DNA from: Vesta saturnalis
Lineage: Eukaryota; Arthropoda; Insecta; Coleoptera; Lampyridae
DNA: 64,000 bases
Assembly: GCA_036346205.1 (NCBI GenBank)
Contig: JARFJB010001278.1
Span: 3,664,001-3,728,000 of the forward strand
Reading direction: 5' to 3'
Below the pieces are notes generated by a model that saw only the letters and a list, made by a program, of their open reading frames with translations, was not told the origin of the DNA and made no database searches. The position numbers and the translations under genes were made by a program. Shown here piece after piece: positions 12,791 through 23,936 of the stretch; position 1 is the stretch's first letter, and every line of letters begins with the position of its first letter.

Positions 12791-14202
12791 ACTTGATGAT
12801 GGCTCGATACTACAATTTTTCAATTTTCACAATTTTGGTCGACATCCCTTTTTTTTCAAAATTTATTGACAGTGACACTTCCAATAAGTTATTCTTTGTT
12901 GCTATGGTAACACAATATTTGCTTTATCCATACAACCGGTCTAGGCTAACTAGATATCAATACATCCTCATACAATTGTGAACGGCAATTATTACGGCAT
13001 TAAAACATTTTCAATTATTAATTATTAATAATAAGGTTTTTACTTAGAATTAATTGTTCTATTGATTTCTACAATTATTTTGAATGTCATGATTTCCATT
13101 CACGAGAAAGGGTGGCACCCACCCCTAGAATTACAGCAAACATCCCCCACTACAGTGAAAATTTCAAGTGCATTGGTGTTATCTAAAAGAATTTGGACCT
13201 GAAAAAGGTCAATCAATGGAACAAAAAATTTTGCGTAAATTCCCAAAAAAAAAGGTCATATTTTCCTTAATAAAACGGTTTTAAAAATTAATTAATGGTA
13301 ATTACTGTTAGAACTATTGTATCCAGGACAATTTGGATAACAATCTAAAAAGAATTATTCTAACCTAAAAAGTGTGTTATATAACAGAACAAATGTCAAA
13401 AATTGTTACACTGATACACAATAGTGAGTATAAATCTAATATTAAAAATTAAATTAAACTGGACATAAATGGTAGCATTCCAATATACTTTTAATTAAAT
13501 GTCACGTGAGACCTGCACAAAATTTTTGTTAACCTAAAATTATAAATTCAAATATTTCTTTACTTATAAAATGCACATATCAGTTCCGAAAAATACTATG
13601 GAGAATATCTGAAATACTTTATTTTATACAAAAATTTAAGATATTGCAATGTGCATGTAATTGCAAATTTTTTATTGGTTGCAGTGTTTTTTCGTCAAAT
13701 GGTTCATTATATATTAACGTTACCACTAACTGTTACATATTGCAACCAAGCAATTAATTGCACCTTGTGATGTCTTGATGTCATAAATATAAACTGTAGC
13801 TGGAATTACAATAACCAATCCATTAGATTTGTGCGAAAGCTGTATTTTACTAATTTGGACACATTTTTAGGTACTAAATTATTAATAAGCATGGCAAGTG
13901 TTCATCACTAAGTACCATACTACGATAGTTACAGTTCCATTAGTGTTGCCACTTAAACCATATGTCTATAATGTAGAAAGTCTACATTAACTTACCTCAT
14001 ATGTAACATTAAGATCATACTCATAAGAGAGTGAATTACCTTACCTTACAAATGAGCTCTTCACGATTGGCAAAAAATACATGCAACTAAAAAATTAAAC
14101 AGTTAATATTGAAATGAATGTGGACATCATAAAATAAATAAAAATCGGAGAAGGTGGGATATACACTTTTGGACGATCTAATTTTTTAGGAGTTTCTCTT
14201 AC
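12791..14202. other. Region 3' of the TOX-family exons
   Basis: No transposon frame is recognised. It should hold the end and 3' untranslated region of the minus-strand TOX-family gene. One short segment (about 14045-14086) has splice-like borders, and AATAAA-type signals are present on the minus strand. Otherwise it is AT-rich non-coding DNA. Confidence 0.45.
13671..13676 (-). terminator. Possible polyadenylation signal AATAAA
   Basis: The minus strand reads AATAAA about 530 bases beyond the last visible TOX-family exon. In AT-rich DNA this hexamer is common by chance, so this is only a candidate. Confidence 0.2.
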
Positions 14203-14456
14203 CGGCAGTGACTAACCACACATTCATTGCTGCAATATTCATCTTCCCATTCGGCATTAGAAATTGCCGGATTAGGACAACCATTACGAATGCACGAATT
14301 AGGAGGACGCATTGGACCTTGGCCTACATTTTGTTGTGCAGAATTAGGAGGGACTTGAGACGCTGCCGGGCCAGTCGCTGAAACTGGAGGTGAGGTCGAC
14401 ACCATTGGTGGTGGACTCACATGCTGCATATGTTGAGCATGTTGAGTTACCTGTTG
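14203..14456 (-). CDS. TOX: TOX-family gene, C-terminal exon
   Basis: This exon encodes a Gln/His/Pro-rich start (QVTQHAQHMQHVSPPP) and then a conserved C-terminal block, RNGCPNPAIS followed by DEYCSNECVVSHCR. Vertebrate TOX proteins carry a similar Cys-rich end. The acceptor is TTAG followed by CAACAG; a second in-frame acceptor lies six bases downstream (CAACAG followed by GTAACT). The right-hand border on the minus strand is CCG followed by GTAAGAG, a good donor. If it is not used, an in-frame TAA (14201-14199) ends the protein directly after HCR. So either the protein stops here or a short further exon exists downstream. Confidence 0.85.
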
Positions 14457-14508
14457 CTAATTTTAATGCTTATTACATAGATTTCTAAAATTTATGTTGA
14501 TTAATCAC

Positions 14509-14880
14509 CTGTTGCATGTAGCTATTATTATGCTGCTGCGGCATATGTTGGGGCATGTTCATGTGATTTGGCACAGGACCCATGGGTGATTGTAACATTG
14601 CTTGATGTTGTTGTCCGTTCATTGGACTCATCATAGGTTTTTTGCTCATCATCGGTTGCTGTTGGCTTGTAGGAGCAGGAGCTGTCGTCATCGGAGGTGA
14701 AGGTAAAGTATTTTGTGGAGAATAAGAATTGTATTGAGGAGGTGGTCCAGCACCATAATTCCCATAATTTCCATACATTCCCTCGTTTTCACCAGCACCT
14801 TTCGAAACTAGACTTGCTCTATATGCAGCCAACGCTTTAAGATATTCTTTTTTAGCAGCTTCTGTTTTCTTTTTATATAC
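14509..14880 (-). CDS. TOX: TOX-family gene, end of HMG box and Pro/Gln/Met-rich region
   Basis: The exon starts at acceptor TTTTTAAG followed by GTATAT and encodes VYKKKTEAAKKEYLKALAAY, the third helix and end of the HMG box. ASLVSKGAGE follows, then a low-complexity tract rich in Tyr, Gly, Pro, Met and Gln that resembles an activation region. It ends ...NNSYMQQ at donor CAG followed by GTGATT. The 50-nt intron before it (14881-14930) and the 52-nt intron after it (14457-14508) are near the minimum for insect introns. The HMG box bends DNA by minor-groove binding; all residues visible here follow the family pattern. Confidence 0.93.
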
Positions 14881-14930
14881 CTTAAAAAGAACGTAATTAA
14901 CATAACATCTTTAATATAACATAAACTTAC

Positions 14931-15066
14931 ATTCTTATGTTCTGAATCCAAAGCATCCCACATAGATGCAACTATTTTTGAAACCTCTCCAAAACTTGCA
15001 CTGGGATTTTGACCCTTAATGGCAGCTTGAGTATCACGGAAAAATAGTGCATATGCAGAAACAGGT
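14931..15066 (-). CDS. TOX: TOX-family gene, HMG-box exon
   Basis: The exon begins after acceptor TTTCAG, completes a Lys codon, and encodes PVSAYALFFRDTQAAIKGQN, then PSASFGEVSKIVASMWDALD and SEHKN. These are the first two helices and the start of helix 3 of the HMG box. It ends at donor AAT followed by GTAAGTTT. The reading frame is intact and conservation with other TOX proteins is very high. The upstream intron (15067-29437) is filled with piggyBac, Penelope-like and mariner-like remnants. Confidence 0.95.
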
Positions 15067-16258
15067 CTGAAAGTAAAAAAAAATTAGGTGCATTATAATT
15101 CACATTTGACAATTAACAATTGTCTTGGATCACTATTTTTAAAAATGAATAAAACAAAAACTTTTTTAATTTATTTACCGATTCGATATATGAAAATTAT
15201 TCATCGTTTACTTAAAATTATTTAAATCAAAAATAAATAACACCATGTGCTTTGTTTACAAATTTTCGTTATACTCCCTCTTAAACATGATTCAAAAATG
15301 ATTTTTAACAATAGGTGACACTACTACCACCTTACGGTATAGAAATCTACAATATAATTTGCACGCATAAAGCAGTGGCGTAACATTAATTTATAGAAAA
15401 AGTATTGTGCGTACTGGAAGACGAACATTTTTCTGTAATTTGTGTAATAACACATTACACTCACTTATGTAGAAATGTTATGTATTAATCCATTGCTTAG
15501 TTCTTTGTATAATAATGGAAATATTAAACCCTACATTCAAAATCATTTCGTTTTAAAATCGAAGATCAATTTCTTATAAAGTATTATAATAAAAATTTTC
15601 ACTCATATTCTGAAACCTAAAATAAAATTTTATAATTGGAATTTGGAAGAACTGAAGAACTAAACAACCGACGTGTACAGATTAAACGTTTTTTGTAGTA
15701 CCTGTAATTAAATATATGTGTAAGGCGATAAATTTTATTACTGTAGAATGCTCAAACTTGATTACCGATTTCATGATATTTTAATTTTCGTAATTACAAT
15801 GTTTAATCACTACGATATTCAACCTCTAAAATCAATGGACTCATGTAATAAAGAGCACCTCCAAAATTAACATTAACACTCCCCAAAATATACGTTCGAT
15901 TTAATATTTACTTCGTATTATTTTGATTTCGACCTGTCAGGTTACGTATGTCCCACCGTCTATTTCTAAGTGTCTAATGGTATTTATACGCCTCGTTTTA
16001 AATGTAACCACTTGATATCCGTCCGCTTAAAACAGTGTCATATAGCACAACACGCTGCATTTATAACCTCAAAATTATAGTAATTTTTACACGCGGTACA
16101 ACGTTTGCAGCGTATTTCAGGGATTTTCTTCCGAAAACTGTTGTGAGGGTTTTGCATTTTCAAAGTGCGTAGTAAAGGTAAGACATGTATACAGGTAATT
16201 TATTATTGTTTATGAAATTGCAAACCTTCACCATTATTACACATATTTTTTTATGGCG
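15067..16258. other. TOX-family intron, no element recognised
   Basis: AT-rich intronic DNA to the left of a palindromic repeat. I see no coding match and no clear repeat in this part of the large intron. Confidence 0.4.
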
Positions 16259-16427
16259 TATTTTGTATTATGTTATACAAATCTAAACGTTTCGATAACA
16301 CTTACAGTTATCTTCGTCAGTAGCAATATAAACCTGAAACAATTCTCAAAGGTTATATTACTATTGACGAAGATAACTGAAAGTGTTATCGAACTATTTA
16401 GATTTGTATAATAACATAACACAAAAA
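16259..16427. repeat. Palindrome of two PLE-end-like arms
   Basis: The left arm (16259-16335) and right arm (16349-16427) are near-exact reverse complements around a short centre. Each arm, read outward from the centre, contains CTGACGA (right arm TTGACGA), one extra A, a 6-bp stem GATAAC/GTTATC and GAAAC (right arm GAAC). This is the same architecture as the hairpin in the Penelope-like terminal repeats of this window. A diverged single copy of one arm lies near 39376-39410. It is probably an inverted pair of decayed element ends. Confidence 0.7.
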
Positions 16428-16572
16428 TACATCATAAAAACCCAAAAAGTATTTTATTATTGTTTATTTATTACAATAGGCGTAATTTACTGAAAATCGT
16501 GTTTTATCGTTATTATTATTTTGTGAGACGTAACTGGATTACATATATCCCAACAATCATTCTTGTTTACAG

Positions 16573-17540
16573 ATGAGTCGACGATATTTTCCCGAAAAGA
16601 AACTCGAACAAGAGGCGGCAGCGTTGTTTGCTGAGCAGGCACACCAATCTGATGGTGACGTAGAAGAGCCTTTTTCAGATAACAGTTATGAACAATTATG
16701 AACCATCAGAAGTTGACGATGAGCATTGTATGGTGCAAGGTAGTGAAAGTGAACTGGATGAGAACTTGATGAGTGATAATGAAAGTAGCGTTTCACTGTG
16801 AATATGAATATAGTGATGATGAACAGAATCAAGATTTAGAAAGACAAACAGCAACCTGTGTAAATACTACAAAAGAAAAAACTGCAGTGAAAAGAAAAGG
16901 GACAACAATGGCTTTTTTACAAAAAAAAAGCGAAAGGTAGAGCCAAAACCAGAAAAAATGTAAATTAATTCGGTATGAATCTACCACTGAATTTACTCCT
17001 AAAATTGCATACCAAGCGAACAACCAGTTTACTCTTTTATTAGTCGCAATATGACTGCACTTTAGATTTTTCTAAACATTTTCCCAAGGAATTTGATCCA
17101 TTAAAGTGGATAATATTCAAACACGAGGCTCAAAAAACTTGAAAATAAAATCAAACGAAAAATTCTACCGACCGACGACTATGAAATTATGGTACACCTT
17201 GGGGTGTCATTTATCATGTGTTACAATGAGTCTATCTAGGTAACGCTACTCAAGAAAGCTATATCTATAGATAGATACAAGCTATTATTTTCAAAGTTTT
17301 ATTTTAACAAGACAAACCTGGTAATTGCAGCACACTTATTATATAGAAGAAGTGGTGGACTGTTTGAAAATCTCTTTTCCAAAGAGGAGAAGCGAATCAA
17401 CGTTTCAAAGTATAGATGAGTTCACGAAGAAATTTAAGGGTCGTTCGTCTTTAAAACAATATTTCTCAACGAACCCATCAAACATCAAACGTGGCATTAA
17501 AATTTGAGAGCAAAGTGAGTCCCTCAGTGGATGTTTATGA
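16573..17540 (+). pseudogene. piggyBac-like transposase N-terminal remnant
   Basis: The start ATGAGTCGACGATATTTTCC gives MSRRYFPEKKLEQEAAALF followed by an acidic stretch. This fits the N-terminal start of many insect piggyBac transposases. Further along, shifted frames contain EIMVHLGVSFIMCYNES near 17190-17230 and TIDEF-like text with FKGRSSLKQYFSTNPSNIKR at 17430-17500, matching the conserved piggyBac block that precedes the second catalytic Asp. The rest of the catalytic domain is cut off by the (TA)n run and a Penelope-like fragment. Many stops make it inactive. It lies within a TOX-family intron on the opposite strand. Confidence 0.7.
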
Positions 17541-17541
17541 C

Positions 17542-17544
<3 letters not shown>

Positions 17545-17602
<58 letters not shown>
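17545..17602. repeat. (TA)n microsatellite
   Basis: About 58 bp of uninterrupted AT dinucleotides between the piggyBac remnant and a Penelope-like 3' fragment. Confidence 0.97.
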
Positions 17603-17604
<2 letters not shown>

Positions 17605-17800
17605 GTGGTTGCGCAGTAGTTTATTGCGCATGTGGTGCCGTAACTTACTGTGCAGGCGTATTACGCTTAGGCTCTTTGCGCATTATTAGGATCCAAATGG
17701 GTTTCATTTCTACACTACCTTGACTTATTGGATTTTCTTGCAATGCGATATACGTGGCTTCTTTGAGTTTTCAGTGAATTGTATTCTCGTCTTTTGCCAA
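17603..17800 (-). mobile_element. Penelope-like element family 1, 3'-terminal fragment
   Basis: This segment is a diverged copy of 23125-23325, the 3' end of the GIY-YIG coding region and trailer of the Penelope-like copy there (shared phrases GTTTCATTTCTACACTA and TGGCTTCTTTGA). It is in minus orientation. It stops where a terminal repeat in the opposite orientation begins, and it abuts a (TA)n array, as the larger copy does. Confidence 0.8.
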
Positions 17801-18090
17801 GTTCTAAAAAATGGATTACTCAGTGGCTCAACGGTAAAGGCGTCAGACTTGTAAGTGAAAGGTACCAAAGTTCGAATCTGAGAGTAGTCAAGTGCTTGGG
17901 AAAAAACTATAAGTAAATGAATTCGATTCAAGTGCGAAATCACCCCTTCTTAGAACTAAGCCGAATGACGGAAGCAGAGTCCGCTTCCGAAACGCCGCGT
18001 TACAAAAGCAAAAACTGTGTATCAATTCTACCAATATGAGACCAAAGTTACAAAACACTTATAATACAGAAGTGTAGTCCTTTGACTCGG
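17801..18090 (+). repeat. Penelope-like terminal repeat (pLTR), copy 1
   Basis: Starts GTTCTAAAAAATGGATTACT and is closely similar to 27677-27890 and to the inverse of 22830-23066. In order it contains a tRNA-like segment, CAAGTGCTTGGGAAAAAA, and a hairpin with GGAAGC/GCTTCC arms. It is in the opposite orientation to the adjoining 3' fragment, so this copy is rearranged. The CTGATGA of the other copies reads CGAATGA here. Confidence 0.8.
17815..17888 (+). other. tRNA-like segment in the pLTR (box A and box B)
   Basis: A 7-bp acceptor-like stem can form between ATTACTC and GAGTAGT. Between them lie TGGCTCAACGG, close to the RNA polymerase III box A, an anticodon-loop-like CTTGTAA, and AGTTCGAATCT, close to box B. 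The anticodon and T stems pair poorly, so this is a tRNA-derived relic rather than a working tRNA. The two other copies (22973-23045 minus, 27696-27768 plus) keep the same layout. Confidence 0.55.
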
Positions 18091-19117
<1,027 letters not shown>

Positions 19118-21985
19118 ATGATCTCCACTCGAAATGCTCGTATTTTGAAAACTGCTCTTGCGACCAATGTCAAATCATCTGATTCTGCTGCCGATGTTTT
19201 TGTTTCAGAGCTTCAACCGTACACTTCCTACTAATTTGTGATATCTGGTGAAGTAATTTTACAACATGAAAGCCCTCCAGTAGAGAAGCTAGCATCAGTG
19301 AACTGCTTCGAAGAGTTTTTACCCAGTCAAGATTTGGTTCCTGATAAAAGCGTTCTTTCTAATGAAAATCTTTCGCTGAATCAGACATTGACAGTTACCG
19401 ATATGGGAATTCCTTCAACCCATGGATTGGTAAATTTGGAACATTTTGTCAACGAACTTACAGAAGAAAATCCTACCAACCAAGACTTATTTGATGGTTT
19501 GAAGCCAGAAACGCCTATTCATTTCATTAACGATCCCTCATTAGAGCTACCTCCACTGCATGGACTAGTAGAAAGTATAGATCCAGACAATGAGGACAAC
19601 ACCAACGAAACCGTGCTTGGTAACAATCCTAAAGAAAAAAAAGGTGGCAATGTTAAAAGGAGGAAGACCGTCGACCAAAGTGAATGGGATAGAAACAAAA
19701 ACAAAAAGCTGATAATGGGTGGAGACCAGTACATAGACTACACTAGAAACAAGACAGGAGATACAGAACACAATATTAAGAGACCTGCCCGCAGACTGAG
19801 TGATTCGTGTATGTGTACATGGCCAACTAAGAATGCATACTGTATCTAAAAAAGAGCATTTATGGGCATTAAAACCTTCCTCCTTTAAATCGGTCTTTTA
19901 GGGCACAACTTACATAATAGAAACAATTCCAGAAAAATACAGTTAAAAAAGACAAATTTAAGGGATTTTCGTATAAAGTTTTCTTTGGCCGATAGGTTAG
20001 GAACAAGATATCGAGATGCAGTTTTCGAGCTTGTTTAGGCATCATTTAGCTACTTGTTCATGAAAAAGTCATACCACTGCATTTAATTTTTTGAAAATTA
20101 ACCGTTTCTGTCGGAATGTCGAACAAAGCCTCTCAGCGACGATATGTGAAATAACAAAACTTCAAATATTATGTGAAAATAACAAAACTTCAAATATTAT
20201 AACATTTGTAGCCCAACAATAGCTCATTTCAACGCGCCCAAGTTTGTTAAAATCGGCTTAGCCGTTTCGAAGATACAGGAGTTATTTAAGGAAACCTTTG
20301 AATACCCCACTGCTTTATTTTTAGACATACGTCAAAAGTGCCAAACAAAAAAGCTCAGATTATCCTCGACTTTAAAGATCAGTTATTTTTATTAGGTTAA
20401 TAAAGCAGAATTCACAGAAACATCACTTTTTAGATTGAAGATTGCAGTTACGCCCCTAGCGGCCATTTTAGAAACTTGAAAATATTTTCCAGGTTTTTGT
20501 ATTGGCCGTTTTAGTAAAACTTTTTTGCGTAGCCTCTACGATGGATAGTTTCCCAGATACAGTACCTGCATTCTTAGTTGGCCACCCTGTACAGTAACAG
20601 TAACCATAAATGTAAACAATTCTCGGAAATTGAAAGACAAGAAATATTCAACAGGTTTTGCACTCTGACATGGGAACAAAGTAAAATGTAAGAAGTTTGG
20701 CTCAGTATATCGAGAAAAAACGATCCTAAGCTCAGAGTGCGTCGAGGCGAACAGGCACTATTCTCTATAGTTTGCAGCTTGACCATTGGAATTGGTGAAA
20801 GGATGATATGAAATTGGCTCACTGAACCTGTGCAGCCTGGAATGCTTTTGCCAAAAAAAAAAAAAAAAAACCAAAAAACAAACCGATGATGCTAGGAGAG
20901 TTCAATTTGCAACGGAGGTCATTAACGGTTTACCAATACTATGGTATTATTGCCGAAAATATTCGAATAAACTTTACCTTGAAAAACGTTTTCGTAATAA
21001 AACAAAGATCTTTAATAAAACAAAGATCTTTAATGTTTACAAAGAAGAATGCACCAAAAATAATGAACTGTCTTTGTCAATATTTTCGTTCAGTAAAATT
21101 ATATAAGAAAACGTATCAATACATGTACCTCAAAAGGATCAATGCGATGTTTGTTGTTCGTATAAAGTCGGCCAAACTGAAGAAGAGTCATTCAAAAAGC
21201 ATGTTCTTGATAAAAAACAGATCCAGAGCAGAGAAAGAAAAGGACAAGCTGATGCATTTGAAACAAAATGCTATACAGTGACGATGGACGTACAAGCGGT
21301 TCAGTTATGCCCTAGATTATTTTCCAGCAATTTATATTTTAAAAGCAAGCTTCAGTTCTATAACTTTACGATATACTATGTTGAGACACATAAATCTGAC
21401 AATTACTGCTGGAATGAGAGTGAAGGTGAACTGGTTTCATTAGTGTTTACCAAGTGTATAATGGACTATCTGAAGAAGCATTGTTGAGAAGACCCAAGGC
21501 CAATTAACATTTACTCCCATAATTGCGGGTATCAAAATAAAAATGTTATATTGTCAAATGCGCTGTTATCATTTTCAGTGCAAAGCGGTATAACGGTGTT
21601 TCAGATGTACTTGAAGAAGGATCATAGTCAAACGGAGTGTGACCCCACTGATTCACTTAGCGAGGCTTAAGCCCTTTCCTTTCGATGTCCATTACGTCAC
21701 ACACGAAATTTTTACGAAATATGATGATAAATATCTGCATACATACCAGTCCATACGCCCTGGACGAAACGTAAATGCGCTAAAGTAGTCGATGTAAAAA
21801 CTTTCAAGTATGTCCGGATGGAAAAATATTTTATAAATTAAGCTACGATGATGAATACATTGAATTGCCTTGCCGCTCAAACACATATAATTTGAGTAAC
21901 CAGATTCATTGCCGATTATATGACAATCGAATCAAAATTACAAAGAAAAAACTTAAAGATTTACAAGAGCTAGCTTCAGTCTATA
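19118..21985 (+). pseudogene. Insect repeat-encoded protein of unnamed family (transposase-like), split by a MITE
   Basis: I recognise this as a family repeated across insect genomes but cannot name it; a link to Sola-type transposons is only a guess. The 5' part, from ATG at 19118 with one stop near 19233, runs to 19821. It is acidic and then basic, ending in GDQYIDYTRNK and an SDSCMC motif. After an inserted MITE (19822-20575) the frame resumes with FSEIERQEIFNRF. Later come a Cys pair in QCDVCCSYKVGQTEE, then MDVQAVQLCPRLFSSNLYFK, HNCGYQNKN, SQTECDPTDS and SIRPGRNVNALK. Several stops and frameshifts are present. The related copy at 37.4-38.5 kb shares the layout. Confidence 0.6.
19822..20575. 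mobile_element. MITE with about 27-bp TIRs inserted in the repeat-encoded ORF
   Basis: The left end GGCCAACTAAGAATGCATAC is mirrored by the right end GCATTCTTAGTTGGCC, and the match continues to ATACTGTATCT. The flanks carry TACA on both sides (TGTACA before, TGTACA after). The ORF reads SDSCMC before the element and resumes with the expected downstream block after it. Internal sequence has no coding potential but includes the phrase CGTTTCGAAGATACAGGAGT, typical of non-autonomous elements. Confidence 0.75.
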
Positions 21986-22829
21986 ACAAAAGATAAGAAT
22001 AAAACAAATAAGAAAGCTAAACAAAAAATCAGAATCACATATAGAATTGGAAAAGAGACAAGAGTAGTTAACAATAAAAAAAACTAGTACAAAAACGAAA
22101 ACTACAAAATTAATGTTTACAACAGAATCGAAAAAACGTCAAGTTGGCTTAAGAAGATGCCTTGTAAAAGAAAAATAGGTTGAACCCCGATATTAAACAA
22201 TATTTACTTGCGTTGTGCCTTTAGTTTAAGGAAAACAGTTTTTATTAGTTTTAATGTGTCTAAAGTCATGTTATGTTGTTTCAAATAAATATTTTTGTAA
22301 TTTTATTTCAAAATAAAATGTTTTATTTCACCTTTATTTGGTTGGTATAATTTGTCGTAACCATACATCAAGGCCTCTATTCTTATACTAACCCATAAAG
22401 ATGATGCAAATAGGACGTAACCGTCAAAGGAAGAATGCGCAATAGGACGTATCACACAAAAATAATCAAATAGGGCCGGTAACTTAAAAGTGCATCTAAA
22501 ATACTTTGTCTGATTACATTTAAGTTGTATCTGACTTACGAAAATAACAAACATGTCTTAAATATTGTAACTGTGAAATTTTTTGTCTCTCCTGTGAAAT
22601 GTACTGTTAAAGGGATATGACCTATTGCGCCTAAGCCATCGATATTGTCGCTATGTTTAATTAAGGGTTGTGGGGTGAACTTGGCAACCGACTATCAACG
22701 TATTTTTTTTTATTTAGCCTAATGCCATTCTATGTAGTGAAACTGCAGCTTAGAGAATTTGAATTAATATTACTAGCTTCTGTATTATAAGTGTTTTGTA
22801 ACTGTGGTTTCGTATTAGTGGAGTTTATC
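21986..22829. other. Intronic AT-rich stretch
   Basis: No gene recognised. Trailing sequence of the repeat-encoded ORF may extend a little into the left edge. Confidence 0.4.
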
Positions 22830-23064
22830 GGCCTATTTACACAGTTTATGCTTTTTGAGCGCGACGTTTCGGAAGCGGACTCTGCTTCCGTCATCAGGCT
22901 TAGTCCTGAGAAGGACTGTTTTCGCACTTGAGTCGAATTCATATGTTATATATAATTTTTTCCAAGCACTTGACTACTCTCAGATTCGAACTTGGTACCT
23001 TTCACTTACTAGTCTGACACCTTTACCGCTGAGCCACTGAGTAATCCAATATATATTTTTAGAA

Positions 23065-23066
<2 letters not shown>
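22830..23066 (-). repeat. Penelope-like terminal repeat (pLTR), copy 2
   Basis: Reverse-complement copy of 27677-27890, with the same order of tRNA-like segment (22973-23045) and hairpin (22866-22897). It lies beyond a (TA)n array from the minus-strand Penelope-like body and has the same orientation as that body, as expected for a 3' terminal repeat. Confidence 0.85.
22866..22897 (-). ncRNA. Hammerhead-like hairpin in the pLTR (candidate)
   Basis: On the minus strand: CTGATGA, one C, GGAAGC, a 7-nt loop, GCTTCC, GAAAC, then GTC. The invariant hammerhead blocks CUGANGA and GAAA flank a perfect 6-bp stem II, and a GUC cleavage-type triplet follows. One extra base sits between CTGATGA and the stem, and no convincing stem I was found, so activity is uncertain. 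Hammerhead motifs are known in Penelope-like elements. Confidence 0.45.

Positions 23067-23118
<52 letters not shown>
23067..23118. repeat. (TA)n microsatellite between PLE body and pLTR
   Basis: About 52 bp of TA dinucleotides between the 3' trailer of the minus-strand Penelope-like copy and its terminal repeat. Confidence 0.95.
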
Positions 23119-23120
<2 letters not shown>

Positions 23121-23936
23121 ACTTTTCGTGATTGTGCAGAAGTTGATTGCGCATGTTGCACCGTAACTTCTTGCGCAGGTGTAATGCGCTTAAGCTCTTC
23201 GCGCATTATTGGAATCCATATGGGTTTCATTTCTACACTAGCTTGGCTTATTTGATTTTCTGCTGTGCGATGTATGTGGCTTCTTTGAATTTCCGACGAG
23301 TTGTGTTCTCGTCCTTTGCCACTATCTGTATGTTATCCCATTGGATGCGGCGGTCTTCGTTCCAGACATGTTCGGCGATTCTTGATCTTTCTGTTTCGCC
23401 CTTACGGACGTTGTTCTTGTGTTCCTCAGTTCTCACTTTGAGTGATCTACTGCTCTCTCCTATGTATGCTCTGCCGCATTCGCATGGTAGGTTGAATACA
23501 CAATTCTTGGAATTCTGATCTTCATTGTATGGTTTGGTTTTGGTTGGTATTCCCCTGAGCGTTCTGGTCGATTTGAAGGCAGTGCACATCTTATATTTGC
23601 TGCCTATCCTTCGTATTTTGTCTGAGGTACCTTGTATATATGGGATTATCGCTGTATATTTAGGTTCTTCTTTTTCGGTTACCCTTTCTCTGTTTAGGTT
23701 AGGTGTTAGAGCGGGGTAGCCATTTTCTTTGAGTGTTCTAGTGATGTTTTCTTTTTCTTTGTTCAGGTCCTCTTGTTTTGAGCAGATTGTTTTTGATTTA
23801 TCGTACAAGCATTTTGCCACGCCTAACTTCACGTTTTTGTGGTGATTGGAGTTGTAGTGTAGGTACCTCCCCGTGTGGGTGGGTTTCCTGTATACACTTG
23901 TTATGAAAGTGTTGTCATTCCTGTGTACAGGCTGTC

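Noticed and set aside
22973..23045. Functional tRNA gene
   Set aside because: Box A, box B and an acceptor-like stem are present, but anticodon and T stems pair poorly and the segment is repeated as part of a Penelope-like terminal repeat. Reported as tRNA-like only.
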